Source: Puccinia triticina (lineage: Eukaryota; Basidiomycota; Pucciniomycetes; Pucciniales; Pucciniaceae). From it: 64,000 nucleotides of DNA. The notes below the pieces were generated by a model. It ran no database searches, was not told the origin of the DNA, and saw nothing but the letters and a program-made list of their open reading frames with translations. The translations under genes and the position numbers were made by a program. Location of the stretch: the NCBI RefSeq assembly GCF_026914185.1, contig NC_070573.1:1-64000 (forward strand). Reading direction: 5' to 3'. Below, piece by piece: positions 21,704 to 33,099 of the stretch. Within the stretch, counting starts at the first letter, position 1, and every line of letters begins with the position of its first letter.

Positions 21704-21964
21704 GTACATACAATGGATGGGATGAATAGGAAAAGTGAAATAAGGCTTACCTGGCTCAGGAGAGAGGAATCAGCTCTCTCTGCTGAGCTAGATGGGAAGC
21801 GGGGAATTTGGAGCTAAATAGTTGTCCATGTGGCTGATTTAATCAGGTTGTGACTAGTTTGTGAAGCCCAGTGTCTGGGGCTGTTATGAGCTGCAGCGCG
21901 GGCTCTGCAGCGCAGACTCACATGTACATAGACTACATGTACATGTCACGGACCATACTCAAGG

Positions 21965-22305
21965 TTTGAGAGGTTGGAGTAGGGATGGCACTTCGCACCC
22001 GGGTACCAAGATGGGTGCGGGTACCCGGACAGAATTTCAGTAAAATCAGTCACCCACACCCGCACCCGCGCAGCAGGTACCCGGGTGCAAGTGGCAGGTA
22101 CCCGGGTGCAAGTGGTGGGTACCCGGGTGCAAGTGGCCAGTACTGGGGTGCAATTGGTAGAGATGGTTGATTTGAATCCGGATACCCACTCATGTTTGGG
22201 TATCTGAGGAGGTTTTTTCCCAATTCCTGGCATCCGCATCCGCTGGCGGATGCCTCCGTGTGTGAGTGGATACCCGCCACTCAAGAGGCAACCCTAGGGG
22301 TGGCG
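21965..22305. repeat. GGGTACCCGGGTGC repeat cluster
   Basis: It starts with TAGGGATGGCA and is dense in GGGTACCCGG, CACCCGCACCCGC and GCAAGTGG words, several palindromic. The same family occurs at 25088-25235, 39930-40022, 40468-40618 and at both ends of 44264-45287. Related GGGATGGCA-type ends suggest a family of short TIR elements. Confidence 0.7.
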
Positions 22306-22307
22306 CC

Positions 22308-22359
22308 TGTCCTGTCCGTTTGCATGGGACGCCGTGTTTTGTCCTGTCTGTTTGCACGC
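22308..22359. repeat. GTCCTGTCCGTTTGC array, left stub
   Basis: One and a half units of the array that continues at 23423. The solo LTR at 22360-23422 separates the parts. Confidence 0.75.
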
Positions 22360-23422
22360 TGTGGTGAGATCAATTAACCAGCAAGAAAATACAAAAGACG
22401 TAGATTTTAATATTAAAGTACAGTATAAACTACATACAAAACATATACAGTACAAATAACCTCCATATTAAATTTCACATGTCTTTCACAATTATTTTCA
22501 CACCCAGAAAACTGGTAACATTTCTTTACATAAGTACCAGGCATGTAACACATCTCATAGTAGCATCCAAGAATCACCTCTAAGAAACAGCTCATAGATG
22601 TATTTTCCATATAAGAGTAGATATACAGTAGATACACAGTAGATCTTGGAATATTTTCCACTCTCAGAGTAAAATCACATCTGATACACTCTTCTGTGAA
22701 AAGAAATTCCTACTTAGATAGTAAAATACCAAGCTCTTTTGTATTTCACACAGCTGTACACATCACATAGTAGAAGAATTTTTCAGCTACATATTTCTAG
22801 TCTCAGACAAGTTTATTTACTATAAAAGGAGGTCTCTTCTGCCCTTTCCTGTTTTCTTTTCCTCATGTTTGCACTTGATAGTAATATTGTAGATTACTAG
22901 CACTCATCACTTGATATAAATAGTTGAATTATAATATTTTGAAATATTGATTGAATTATATAACTTGCCCCTTTGACACAGATAAATTTCATACATATAA
23001 CAATTCTCTTTACAACACTTACATATAACAATTCTCTTCACAACACTTACATATAACAATCCTCTTTACATCACTTACATATAACATTACTCTTTACATC
23101 ACCTACATATAACATTCCTCCTCTTCATCCCTTACATATAACAATCCTCTTTACATCACTTACATATAAAATTCCTCATTACATCCCTTACATATAACAT
23201 TCCTCATCTCTTGCGCACTGAACACAGGTAATTAGGGTTCAGAGTCAGATAGAATTAAGAATAGTTCTAAAGATTGCGCCACACTATAAATTCTTAGTGT
23301 ACATTCTCCCAGAAGCTTATTCAAGGAAGGCAGCCCTTCAAGCACCCATGTAGCCTGTCATTATCCGTGACTCCTAGATTTCCCTTCCAAGCTCAGATCA
23401 CGCCCTGCGTAGAAGTTCCACA
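22360..23422 (-). mobile_element. Solo LTR, family TGTGGAAC...CCACA, copy 3 (reverse)
   Basis: Read on the minus strand it begins TGTGGAACTTCTACGC and ends GATCTCACCACA. It is 1063 bp. On the minus strand the flanks are GTGT and GCGT, the third 4-bp duplication with one C/T difference. It carries its own tandem repeat ACTTACATATAACA(A/T)TCCTC at 22990-23210, which is weaker or absent in the other two copies. Confidence 0.75.
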
Positions 23423-23955
23423 ACACAAACAGACAGGACGCTGTGTTTTGTCCTGTCTGTTTGCATGCAAACGGACAGGACACCGTGTTTTGTCCTGTCT
23501 GTTTGCACGCAAGTGGACAGGACGCCGTGTTTTTTCCTTTCTGTTTGCACGCAAACGGACAGGACACCTTGTTTTTTCCTGTCTGTTTGCGTGCAAACAG
23601 ACAGGATGCCGTGTTTTGTCCTGTCTGTAATTTGCGTGCAAACGGACAGGACACCGTGTTTTGTCCTGTCCGTTCACATACAAACGGACAGGACCCCGTG
23701 TTTTGTCCTGTCTGTTTGCATGCAAACAGACAGGACGCTGTGTTTTGTCCTGTCCGTTTGCACGCAAGCGGACAGGACACCATGTTTTGTCCTGTCCGTT
23801 TGCACGCAAACGGACAGGACACCGTGTTTTGTCGTGTCCGTAATTTGCGTGCAAACAGACAGGACGCCGTGTTTTGTCCTGTCCGTAATTTGCGTGCAAA
23901 CGGACAGGACACCATGTTTTGTCCTGTCCGTTTGCGTGCAAACGCGGACAAGACA
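23423..23955. repeat. Palindromic array GTCCTGTCCGTTTGC/GCAAACGGACAGGAC
   Basis: About twelve units of 43-46 bp. Each is an almost perfect 32-bp palindrome joined by a constant spacer of the type GCCGTGTTTT. C/T variation (TCCGTT versus TCTGTT) is common. Several frames are open on both strands because of the repeat, and none is a gene. It has the look of a CRISPR array, but the spacers are constant and the host is a eukaryote. Confidence 0.9.
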
Positions 23956-24066
23956 GCCCCAAGAAGTTATGAGCCCGCCTCCCGCGAGCTCACAAGAACA
24001 GTCACAGAGAAATCACGGATCCACCTCCAGCAGAATTCTTAGACCTCGACCGGCTGTGCCCTCCTA

Positions 24067-24195
24067 GCTCAGTAGGGATGTACTGACTACTCCCTCTGAA
24101 CTAGGTGAGCACTCTCCTTCTTCTCTTGTTGTCCTTCACATTATCATCAATTGTATATAGTAGGGATGTACTGACTACTCCCTCTGAGCTAGAAA
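24067..24195. repeat. Direct repeat GTAGGGATGTACTGACTACT
   Basis: A segment of about 35 bp with GGGATGTACTGACTACTCCC and CTAG at its end occurs at 24070-24104 and 24162-24192. Its origin is unknown. Just upstream (23965) is the primer-site-like GTTATGAGCCCGC. Confidence 0.5.
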
Positions 24196-24304
24196 TTCAA
24201 GCAACTGTGGTTCTAGAACTCCCTCCAAGGCAGAGCCTTGTCCCGTACCACTGCCCCGTCCGTCTGTCCCGTTTTCCCAGCCAGTGAAGAGCCCTCTATC
24301 TTGG

Positions 24305-24530
24305 GCTCTTACAAAAGTACCAAACAGACAGGACAAAACATCAGCGTCCTGTCCGTTTGCGTGCAAACGGACAGGACGGAGACCAGGACAAAAAATCAGC
24401 TCCACGCAAATGGACAGGACAAAAAATTGGTGTCCTGTCCATTTGCGTGCAGGACAAAACATTGGTGTCCTGTCCGTTTGCGTGTGAACGGACAGGACGC
24501 CAATGTTTTGTGCTGTCTGTCAAGTTTTCA
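24305..24530. repeat. GTCCTGTCCGTTTGC array, second block
   Basis: This is the same palindromic unit as at 23423, more degenerate and with longer gaps (CAAAACATCAGCGTCC-type spacers). A single further palindrome occurs at about 40085-40125. Confidence 0.8.
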
Positions 24531-25087
24531 TTCAAAGAAAAAGGTGCGACAAAGAGAGGGACAATCACAGGGGAGCTTGGATTGGACCAAGGAGCTTTAA
24601 AATGTGGGTCAAGGGTTGAAATGCTCTGACTTGATACTGAATTTCAAATCAAGAGAGCGGAAACAAGTAGTCACAACTAGAGAGCCCCCTTGCAAGATCC
24701 AAAGGGGGCCTAAGTGACAAAAACAAACAAAATAAGCATCTCAAAGAGATGGAAACACAGTAACATATGTAGAACAGTTCTAAACATATGGAAGGACAAG
24801 ACATTACATAACTGTAATGGAATACATCAAATATTATTGATGGAATGAGGAGAGACATCACACAATGTGATGGAAATAATGAGAAAAAGAAGGGGGGTTT
24901 AACATCACTAAAAGTGATGGAAAAAGAGAAGAGATTGTGAGCGGAGAAGATGAGCCAGAATTCTGACACTGTCCATTTGAGATCAATGGGGGTGACAATA
25001 TTGATGAGGAGCTCAATGGGGCGGTGGATTTGCAAGCTCACGGATCCATATGCATGTGTAACCCTTCACATGCATATTGCTTGGTCA
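24531..25087. other. Unassigned stretch
   Basis: AT-rich sequence with a minus-strand open frame of 130 codons (24649-25041). That frame is rich in F, S and L, has no recognisable domain, and looks like an open AT-rich stretch. Confidence 0.35.
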
Positions 25088-25235
25088 GATAGGCGGGTAC
25101 ACGCATGGGTACCCGGGTATTGAATTTTTGGCTAGCCTTGACACCCGCACCCGCACCCGGTATCCGCTGGCAGGTACCCGCGCCAGCCACGGGTACCCGC
25201 CGACGGATACCGGGTACCCGCAGCCATCCCTAGGT
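25088..25235. repeat. GGGTACCCG element
   Basis: GGGTACCCGGGTATT, CACCCGCACCCGCACCCGG and GGATACCGGGTACCCG lead to an end CAGCCATCCCTA. This is the reverse of the TAGGGATGGCA start seen at 21973, supporting a mobile origin. Confidence 0.6.
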
Positions 25236-25568
25236 TGGAGAACCAAGCCTCTTCCTCATCCTGCAATTGACCATCTTGGATCCAGAACCCCCAGAACCCC
25301 AGACTCCATCTTCCTCTCCCCAGAACAGACCATAACAGGGGCTTCACACTGTAGGACCCAGTCAACCCCCTGTCACATGCCTCAAGTCATTCTGCTACTT
25401 TGCCACTATGAGCAAAAAATATTGCACTACATGCTGCATTATTTTGCCACTGACAGCAGAAAATAGTGCCACTTTTGCTGAGCTAAAACATAGCAAAAGC
25501 CAAAAAAAACTGTGGTGCCACGCGCAGCTCTCATTTACAGTAGCGGTGCTGGTGCTTTGCTGCCACTA

Positions 25569-26175
25569 TCAATCAATTTTTTCCAATATTTCTAACGCTA
25601 ATCCCTGTGAGGAGTAGCAGGGTCCGGCTTTGCTACGGAAAAGCACTGCTTTTTGTAGCAAAGCGTAGCTCTTGCGTGCAGGTAGCTTCACAAACGTCAT
25701 CATTTTTGTCAGAGGTTTCACCATTGCAATACCAATTAAGGATCTGTTGAGCCTCTTCAGCCAGAGCATTTTCTTCCTTTTAACATTTTTCTAAGAGAGG
25801 AGTCTTGAATAGACCAAGATTATCCTTGTTGTTGCTTTCAATCAGTACAATAAGGTTGGGTTGTCTTTGTCAGCAATGTCGAGGATAACGGGTGGTTTTC
25901 AATGCTGCAAGAAGGTTTTCAGCAGCTTTTTCCATTGGCTTGAGGAGGATTTTCTCCGAAGTAAGCCCTCTGCTCGTCGTCTTTTGATCCGAGCTCTTCA
26001 TGTTGTTGATCATAGGCGCCATCTTGGAGGCTAATTGAGGTCGGACTTCAACACTGGTCACCCCCCAGCCCCCGGGGCATCGGGGGTGTCTTCGTGAATT
26101 TCTCGAGCGCACACCCCGGCCAGGGGGCTCACACCAAAGTGCACTGTTGTTGTACATATCTGGCAAAGGGCTCAA
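25569..26175 (-). pseudogene. Degraded coding remnant
   Basis: On the minus strand two stretches look coding but are broken by stops and frame changes: LTSEKILLKPMEKAAENLLAA (near 25950) and EENALAEEAQQILNWYCNG (near 25720). The 3' end runs into a stray end of the CAACACCGCAAGAG element (about 25628-25680). A GC-rich insert with CCCCCAGCCCCCGGGG lies at 26060-26130. I do not recognise the family. Confidence 0.35.
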
Positions 26176-26390
26176 GTGTCGCCGGCGGAGACTTTTAGTC
26201 CAAAACCACCACCAAAACCTACGATCGATCAGTCAGTTTAGTATTGATATTTTAAATATTTATGTACTGCTACTGGCCTGGCTGACTGTTTCTCTCCGTC
26301 CAGTGTGGAACGAGGCCGAACAGGTTATACTCCCTTCAGCCCGCCGATGATAATGATAGCCTTGATACTAACCCCAGTGCTCTGACCCCA

Positions 26391-28083
26391 GCACCACCAC
26401 CACCTGCCCCTCGAGAACTATCCACTCGAGTCGCAACAGCCGCCCAGCAAAAAACCAAACACAAACACAACCTCAGCAACACCCTCCCCATCACTGCCCA
26501 TCCTCACACCCACACTCGAACTGCCCCCAGCTGCAAGCGAGCCGCCGAAAGACCAGTCATCACTGCTGCAGATCAACCCCATCCATCACCACCACCACCA
26601 TCAGCAGCAGCTCGGGCTGCAACTGAAACCCAACGAACCCAACAAGAACGAATCAGCACAGCCAAACAGCAACAAGCACCCAACAACCCCCGACCTACCC
26701 GTTCCCTCGAGTAGTGATAACAACTTCTTTGCCCGGACCCCCAAACCATCTGAAGCTAACGACAAGAGCATCTCATTGGCGCAAGCAGTCGCCCAATTCA
26801 CTCAGACCAATGATAAGCCGAACCACTCACCCGCCAAGAGCTCTCCCAGCTCATCAACCCACTCTCAATCTGCACTTCATCCCCTACTCAAACAACAACA
26901 ACAGCAGCAGCAGCAGCAGCAGCAACAACAACAACAACCGGCACAGCAACCAGCACAGCAACAGCCGCAGCACGCTCAGGTACCCTTTGCCACCAGTGCC
27001 TCCAAGATCGAGCAGAACACTACTGGTCTAGCATCTGAATCTCCCTCTGCACCAAACACTAGCTTTGAGGGGGTCAAGTTCAAGACGCGTTCGGTTGGTA
27101 CCCTCTGATCCCTTCCTTAAACCGAACCATTCCGCTGACCCTTCTTCGCCACGGACGACGCTTTGACCCCAGGGCGGGCGACCTAAGGATCCAGTATGGG
27201 TTTACTTCCACACCAATGGGAACGGCACTGACGAACGGGCCACCTGCAAGTACTGTGGCTGGCACGTCGAGCGTCCCAAAGCGTTTCGGATGCGCGATCA
27301 TATCGCCCAATGTGCCCAAGTCGATCCCGCGCGTCGAGCGGAGATGAGCCAGCTGATCGCCTTTAAGGAGGCCGCGGCGGCCGCCAAACAGGAGGAGAAA
27401 GCTCACCTTGCCACCGGCTCTTCTGCCAACGCAGACATCTTGAACTCGGCTTCTAAGAAACGTAAAATGGAGACGCCCGTTCACACGTGAGCTTGATCCT
27501 TCTCCCTTTTATCCTCTCACGGCCAACTTACCCTGTTCTCATCTGTTTCCTGATTAGGAAACCGGCTCTCTCCTTCGGGAAATCTCCGATCACCTCACAT
27601 GGTATGTGTTCTCGCCACCCACCTGCCTATCTCATCCAAGATAATAAGAACTGATTGATCGAATTTGTATGTTGACCTAGTTCTGGATGCCACGTCTGGG
27701 AAGCCCGGTGACGACATGGGCATCCGGCTCGACCGATTGACAGCAAACGGGTTTGTGTTGATTGCGAACGGTACAACGGATCCCGATGGACGCTGCAATA
27801 CGCTATTACCGGCCAACAGTCGGCCGGAGATCGGAATCTATAAGGTGACATTCTTCAGCAACGAGTGTATGTCCCCACATCCTTCCAGCTCATCTGACTT
27901 CCAGAGCTCTCATATCATTATGCTAATCTTGGCAACGGGCTGTTCATAGTTTATCAGAAGAGAGGCATCGTCTCTTTCTATCCGTTTGTCGAAATCACTT
28001 TCGAAATCAAAGACCCGACTGAACATTACCACATCCCTCTCTTACTCAGTCCCTATGCATTCTCGACTTACAGAGGATCTTGA
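26391..28083 (+). CDS. BED zinc finger fused to 5-hydroxyisourate hydrolase
   Basis: Five exons join in phase: 26391-27093, 27173-27486, 27558-27601, 27681-27866 and 27950-28083, all GT-AG. The N-terminal part is low complexity (H, P, S, a long Q run). Exon 2 opens with GGRPKDPVWVYFHTNGNG, then CKYCGW and RMRDHIAQC, a BED-type zinc finger pattern, followed by KKRK. Exons 3-5 are a full HIU hydrolase domain: SPITSHVLDATSGKP, DGRC, EHYHIPLLLSPY and the C-terminal YRGS. The presumed catalytic histidines, arginine and YRGS are present. The known reaction is hydrolysis of 5-hydroxyisourate to OHCU after urate oxidase. The first visible exon follows a TACTAAC branch site and an acceptor near 26390, so an upstream exon with the start codon is missing from this model. 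An alternative start at ATG 27467 would give a short hydrolase without the zinc finger. Confidence 0.8.
26898..26962 (+). repeat. CAG/CAA microsatellite coding for polyglutamine
   Basis: A run of CAA and CAG codons giving about 17 consecutive glutamines, then Q/P/A repeats, inside the first exon of the fusion gene. Length variation between strains is likely. Confidence 0.9.
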
Positions 28084-29079
28084 ATTTGAAACATTACCCA
28101 CCTTCGAAAAGAACCATTTAATGCAAAGCTCGCAACTAGCTCATTGTTTTCTTTCTAAATAAAATGTTGATGCTAATTCTCTGGGTATCTTCATGTTCTC
28201 TTCCCGATTTGATTTTGCCTTTCTGTGATCTGTAGTGACAAATGATTAATCAATCAATTTATTTTTGACTGTTTCTCTTTTTGGATGTACCTTTTGCTTA
28301 TATCAAAGTAAATACAAATTATTTAGTGTTTCCCGAATAGCTTGTGCACATTTTTGAAACACTGGGTACATAAATATTCTTTGCCCATTATCCTCCGTAG
28401 TGGTTGATGTGCTAAGATAGCATGTTTAGCTTTTCGTTTTTATTTGTGGCTGTTGCTGCAGCCATTGACGCATCTATTACACGACTTACTTAGCAGCACT
28501 AAAGGTGTAGCGTAGCACTACCCGCTACAACTCTGGGCGGTCAGCGGTAGCGGCAGCGGTCTGGCGCTAGGTATAGCAGGGAGGGTGCTTCGGCGCCCTC
28601 CTGACACACAAGTCCCATAGCAAGTGCCTAGGTGAAACGGACAAGGAATCATAGTTTTGAATATCCCTCCCACCAGAGCCCAAACTCTTGGCTCACCAAA
28701 AAGAGGCCCTGCAGCCAAGAGCTGCCAGAGACTTGTTTTGCAAGATCGCGCACCCGCGACAGCAAGGGTCCTTGTTGACAGTTTTGCGATGTCGTAGCGC
28801 TATTTTGCAGAATTAGTGCATTTCTTGCCCTGAGCCAATGTAAAAATACCCCTGGAAGAAAAGTGGTATGAATGTTGTAGCTGTAGCAGTTACGGGGAAC
28901 TGCGACGGCCGAGAGAGCATAGTGGTGATTGGAATACTGCAATACACATACAAGCTAATAATAAAAAATAACAAAAAAATAATAATGACTTTCTGACAAG
29001 TGAAAGTGATCCCACACTCAGGGAAAAACCAAGTTGGAAACGATTGATCTTGATCCGACGACGCAGAGTTAGTGAGAGC
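28084..29079. other. Intergenic, convergent 3' ends; GC-rich repeat at 28490-28820
   Basis: The region between two convergent genes. Its first part is AT-rich 3' flank. Bases 28490-28820 contain GTGTAGCGTAGCACTACCCG, GGTAGCGGCAGCGGT and TCGTAGCGCTATTTTGCAG words. These resemble the interior of the CAACAC TIR elements, but I find no matching ends. Confidence 0.45.
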
Positions 29080-31874
29080 TCAATCGACCTTTCGCGTCGA
29101 ATTAGGACGAGCCGTGTTGGAGAAGGGACTGTCTTCAGTGCGGGCAGGGAAGTTGGAGCTGAGGTCGTTGCGTTGGCCGTTTTCGCTAACAATCCCAGCC
29201 ATCTCGGCCAAACGATAGATGGCGTTGAGTAGGGGGGACGGAAGTCCCGGTGCAACGTCGTCATTGACCTCGACTCGTAATGAAGGGAATCCAGTCGAAG
29301 GGATGTTGGAGTTGCGATAGAAGGTGGGAGTTGTTGGAAGTAATACCGGGGTTGGGGTAGACATAAAGTCTGAGGTGCTAGTCGAAGAGAGCAGCGCTGT
29401 GTCTTCGTCAATCTCTTCCCAGTCTTCATCTTCGGGACCGCTATCGGTGCGCTGCGACTTTCGTGGGGGTCCTAGTGAAGAGCCGGTCAAGAACATTGAG
29501 CAAAAGGCTTTTGACGGAAGGAGATGTGGTTAAGGATTGCTTACTTCTTCCGGAAGCTAAACAGTGCAGCGGTCGGGGTTCGTAGACAGGCAGTTGAGAG
29601 TCGGCTGGCCCTTGATTAAGCATACACGATTTGCATTGCATGCAATCTTTCTGATGCTGGGCGCGTAGCGAGCGAGAAGGAAACTTGGATGAGTGCGTGG
29701 TAGTTTTTTCAAGCAGGTGACTAGGGAGCAGAAGTACATCGGCCAATCGTCCCTCGGCTCTTCTGACCTTCAGAAGTCTGCGCTTCCACAGCGTACCGGT
29801 GGATCCACGAGACTTGATGGGCGATGAGGCGGTAGACCAGGTAGATGGTAGTTGCGATTCGTTGTCGGACGACTTGGCTCGCCAGTGTCGGATGGCAGCA
29901 CGAGCGGCGTAGAAGAAGACAAAAGCGATTCCACCATAAAGCCAAAATATACCGAATTTGCCGAGCCAAAGGACTGGCCCGGCACCGTCGGTGTGCCAGC
30001 TAGAGCCATAGTAATGTGTGAAGTAGGGGCCGGGGCTTGGTTGAGGAGCAGCCAGGTTTTTGCCGTACAGTTTCGGGGGAAGTATGCGAACTGGACCAAA
30101 CGCAGGCATTCCAGGAGTGAGGCCAAATGATGGTGACCGCCTAAACAGGTTCAACAGAGCTGACAGAGCCATTGGACCAGTAGAGAACATAACAGTGGCA
30201 TCTGAACAAAAAAAAAAAAGACGGAACAAGGTTAGATTTCAACCCCTGATTTCACCGAAGTGATGAGTGAGTTGAATGACTTACAGTTCAACCGATAATC
30301 GTGATCAAATTGCCCGAGACGATGGATGATAAAGTCCATGAATGGGTGACCTTTAGCACTGAACATCAAGTCGTTCGATATACCGACGGGGACTGTCTGG
30401 GGTAAGATGAGGTCGAAGCGTAGAAGGCTGTCCATGGGACGGATGCAGCCAATGTCGAGATCCATGTAAACACCTCCGTCTGGGTTGATTATAGATCAGT
30501 AACAGAGTGCGACCGGCGGTGTGATTGGTTGGATAAAAACTTACAGTGATGTAGAATGAAGTATCGTACCGCATCGGCACGTTGGATAGGATAGCGGTAC
30601 CCATCGTAAATGGGCAGGAACCAGGGATATTCTCGCTCGATGAGTTCGCGCCCTGATTTGTCGGTCCACAACATGTACTCCCAGGATTCGTGGGCAGACA
30701 CGCAGCTCTCGCGGACGGGGATCCAGCGGTCTGGGATTTGGTCGGTCTTCCAGGTCTGATGGATAATCTTGGGTACTCGGGACGGCCTCAGAGGTTCGAC
30801 TTCGAGTTCGGAGGGCAGGATGACATCGGAAGGGTAGATTCCCATGTAGAAATTTACAGTTGAAAGGACAACGACCTGTAGGTGGGTGAGTGAGCAGGTC
30901 AGTAACTCGATGATAGTAGTTGAATGGGGTGGGGAAAGAGCGGTGAGGATACTAACGGTGCCTATGATGACAAGAACGAGGAGAACAAGCAGATAGTCAA
31001 CCCAGGATCGCTGCTTGGGAGAGGGAGTGGCTGGAATGGGGCTTCGGGGTTGTGGTTGAGGTGATGAACGAGCCAAGAAGGAGTAGGCGGATGGTTTGCG
31101 AGCTGAGGCGGGCTTCTCGGAGAGGAGTTGATTGCATGTTGGGGCTAGACGATCGGGTAAGGCCGAGGGAGGTGGACGGTCCATTGGAAAGTACGGGGGC
31201 TTGGCAGAGCAGGTGTTGGAGGATGCAAGGTGGAGGGTGGGTGAACGACGGCGGATTGAAGGACGAAAGAGGGTAAGAAGATAGGATGGGGGAGGAAGGG
31301 GTGAAGCAGCAGTAGGCGAGGTTGGAGAGGAATACTGGGGGGGTGATGACGAAGGCGAAGGATGATGGTGATTGTTGGTCAGATTTGAATGAGGGACTGC
31401 AGAAGAAAGAAGAGGATCGAAGGGCGGAAGGAGAGAAGAATGAGAGTTAGTGGAAGATGGGTTCGGTTGAGTGGAGGTGGTGATAGGCTGGAGTGAGGCA
31501 AATGGGGGGGCTAGCGGAGAGGGGGGAGGGCTGGGAGCAGTTCCAGACTGGGGAGTCTGAGCCGAGAAGAGGTCCGAGTGGTGGTGGTGGTGTCCAGTCC
31601 GAGACGAGAGGATGTCGGGACGGGCCGCTTGGGGAGGAGGCTCGGACTGAGAGTGGTTCTGGTGGTGGACGGTTAGAGAATCATCTGGTTCGATCTGGGG
31701 CTCGGCAGGTTCTGGCGCGAGAGGCTGTTTTTGAGATGATTGAGGAGGAGGCTCAGGAGGGGGGGCGTGAGGCTGGTGATGATAACGGGCTGCTGGGGAG
31801 TGCTGGTCGGTGGATGGGTGCTGGGGATGATGAGGGGGAGGATGATTGGCGGTGGTGCTGTTGCTAGCGGGCAT
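29080..31874 (-). CDS. GT32 glycosyltransferase, SUR1/CSH1 (MIPC synthase)-like
   Basis: Exons on the minus strand: 31874-30957, 30875-30545, 30479-30285, 30201-29545 and 29507-29080. The phases agree, giving about 842 residues. After a proline- and histidine-rich head comes a membrane anchor, YLLVLLVLVIIGT plus VVVLSTVNFYMG. The catalytic domain follows: KIIHQTWK (about 341), YPIQRADAVRYFILHHYGG and the metal-binding MDLD (about 423). Then come HYYGSSWH and a second membrane segment near 565-585. The acidic, serine-rich tail contains DEDWEEIDEDTALL. In yeast, SUR1/CSH1 transfer mannose to inositol phosphoceramide in the Golgi; the same role is inferred. The last intron would be only 37 nt, and the first (30876-30956) keeps the frame open, so either may be mis-set. 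The open frame extends to an ATG at 32111, but the head is low complexity and the true start is uncertain. Confidence 0.82.
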
Positions 31875-32225
31875 CTGCGGCTGGCGTGGAGGGCGGGGGC
31901 TGGCCAGTTTTGAGGGTGCCGAGGGTTTACCTGGTGGACAGCGTAAGGCCGGATGAGGATGGCTCGGATGGTTTTTGTTCGGAAGCTGGCCAGAGCGAGC
32001 GAGGCGAGGGCCGAGTCGGCTGTGGGAGTGTGGCTGGAGCTGTGGGGCGGGCGGGGTGGAGGGATATTGGTTATTGGTTATATTGGGGGCTGGCTGGCCG
32101 GTGCAAGCCACTGACTACCCTACCTCTGGCACCAACAACGGAGCTTTCTGCGAGGGGCTCGCTGGGACAGATGGGATATGGGGTGGGAGATGGCTGGGAA
32201 GGGAACGGATCTGAAACAGACGACT

Positions 32226-32810
32226 AGACTTGGCTCGCTCAAACACCTCGACGCTCCTGGCCGAGCAGGGGGAGGCCGGGCCATCTGCAATCCACTCCAA
32301 GTTTTGCTCTTAAAGGGATCCCCCACGGCCGGCTGGGGGGAATACAACCAATCTCAAAGGGTTCTCGGCACGGCAATACATTAACACGTACTTGCCCTCG
32401 GGCGCTGGATCTGGCAATCGAGCTGTACGCCACGCCCCAAGATCTTGCTGGCCATCGAGTCGCAAGACACCGTGCAAACGCATTCGTCATCCGAGCCATC
32501 CAACAAAATCCGCAAATAGAAAAACTGCCTTCAGAAGACGCACACCAGTCATCGCCACTCATCGCCCGGGATGAGCTCTGCTCATCCACGTCTCGCGGCA
32601 CCCCCGACTCCATCCAGACTGCAGCGAACTTAGAAAATCGGCAGCTCATCGACAGCTTTCAGCCCTTCCGCTTGGCATCTTGGCATCACAGTCCACAGCA
32701 TCAACCAAGTCTGGACCATCCGATATGTATCCATCTTGTAAATAAATCCATATCACCTACATACCTGCGAATCCATAAACACCTACACCGGCTAAGCGCA
32801 TAAATACATA
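32226..32810 (+). CDS. Open frame of unknown product, no start codon seen
   Basis: A frame of about 195 codons without a stop, divergent from the GT32 gene. It contains CPRALDLAIELYATPQDLAG and HRANAFVIRAIQQNPQIEKL, which read as amphipathic helical protein. I see no in-frame ATG or clear acceptor at its 5' end, so it would need an upstream exon. The base composition is GC-rich, where long frames can occur by chance. Confidence 0.25.
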
Positions 32811-32920
32811 AAAATCAATGTACATATGCACATACATACATAATTCTTCCGAGCGGCCTCAAGCAGCCGATGACGAACGGAAGGATAGGCCATGGCTGCA
32901 AACAAACTTTCTTGAGTGGT

Positions 32921-33099
32921 ACAGTCAAACCTGTGAAACCGCATAATTGTATAAGGGCTTAACCTCCCAAACCACATACTGATTTGGGTCCACCAAAATC
33001 TAATTTTGGCCTTTAGCTAACCCTTGTAACCACATAATCTGCCAAACCACATAGCAAATTCTGTCCACCAAGGGGTATGCGGTTTCAAGGGTTTGACTG
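32921..33099. mobile_element. Short TIR element (CAGTCAAACC), TA duplication
   Basis: CAGTCAAACCTGTGAAACCG at the left and CGGTTTCAAGGGTTTGACTG at the right are inverted repeats. They are flanked by TA (32919-32920 and 33100-33101). A CAGT start with a TA target is typical of pogo/Tc1-mariner MITEs. The flanks ACTTTCTTGAGTGG and CCACTCAAGAAAGT are also inverted repeats, so it may sit inside an older element. Confidence 0.85.

Noticed and set aside
23361..24067. Long frames of 190-200 codons on both strands, and a CRISPR-like look
   Set aside because: The frames follow a palindromic tandem array. Spacers are constant, the organism is a eukaryote, and there are no cas-like genes.
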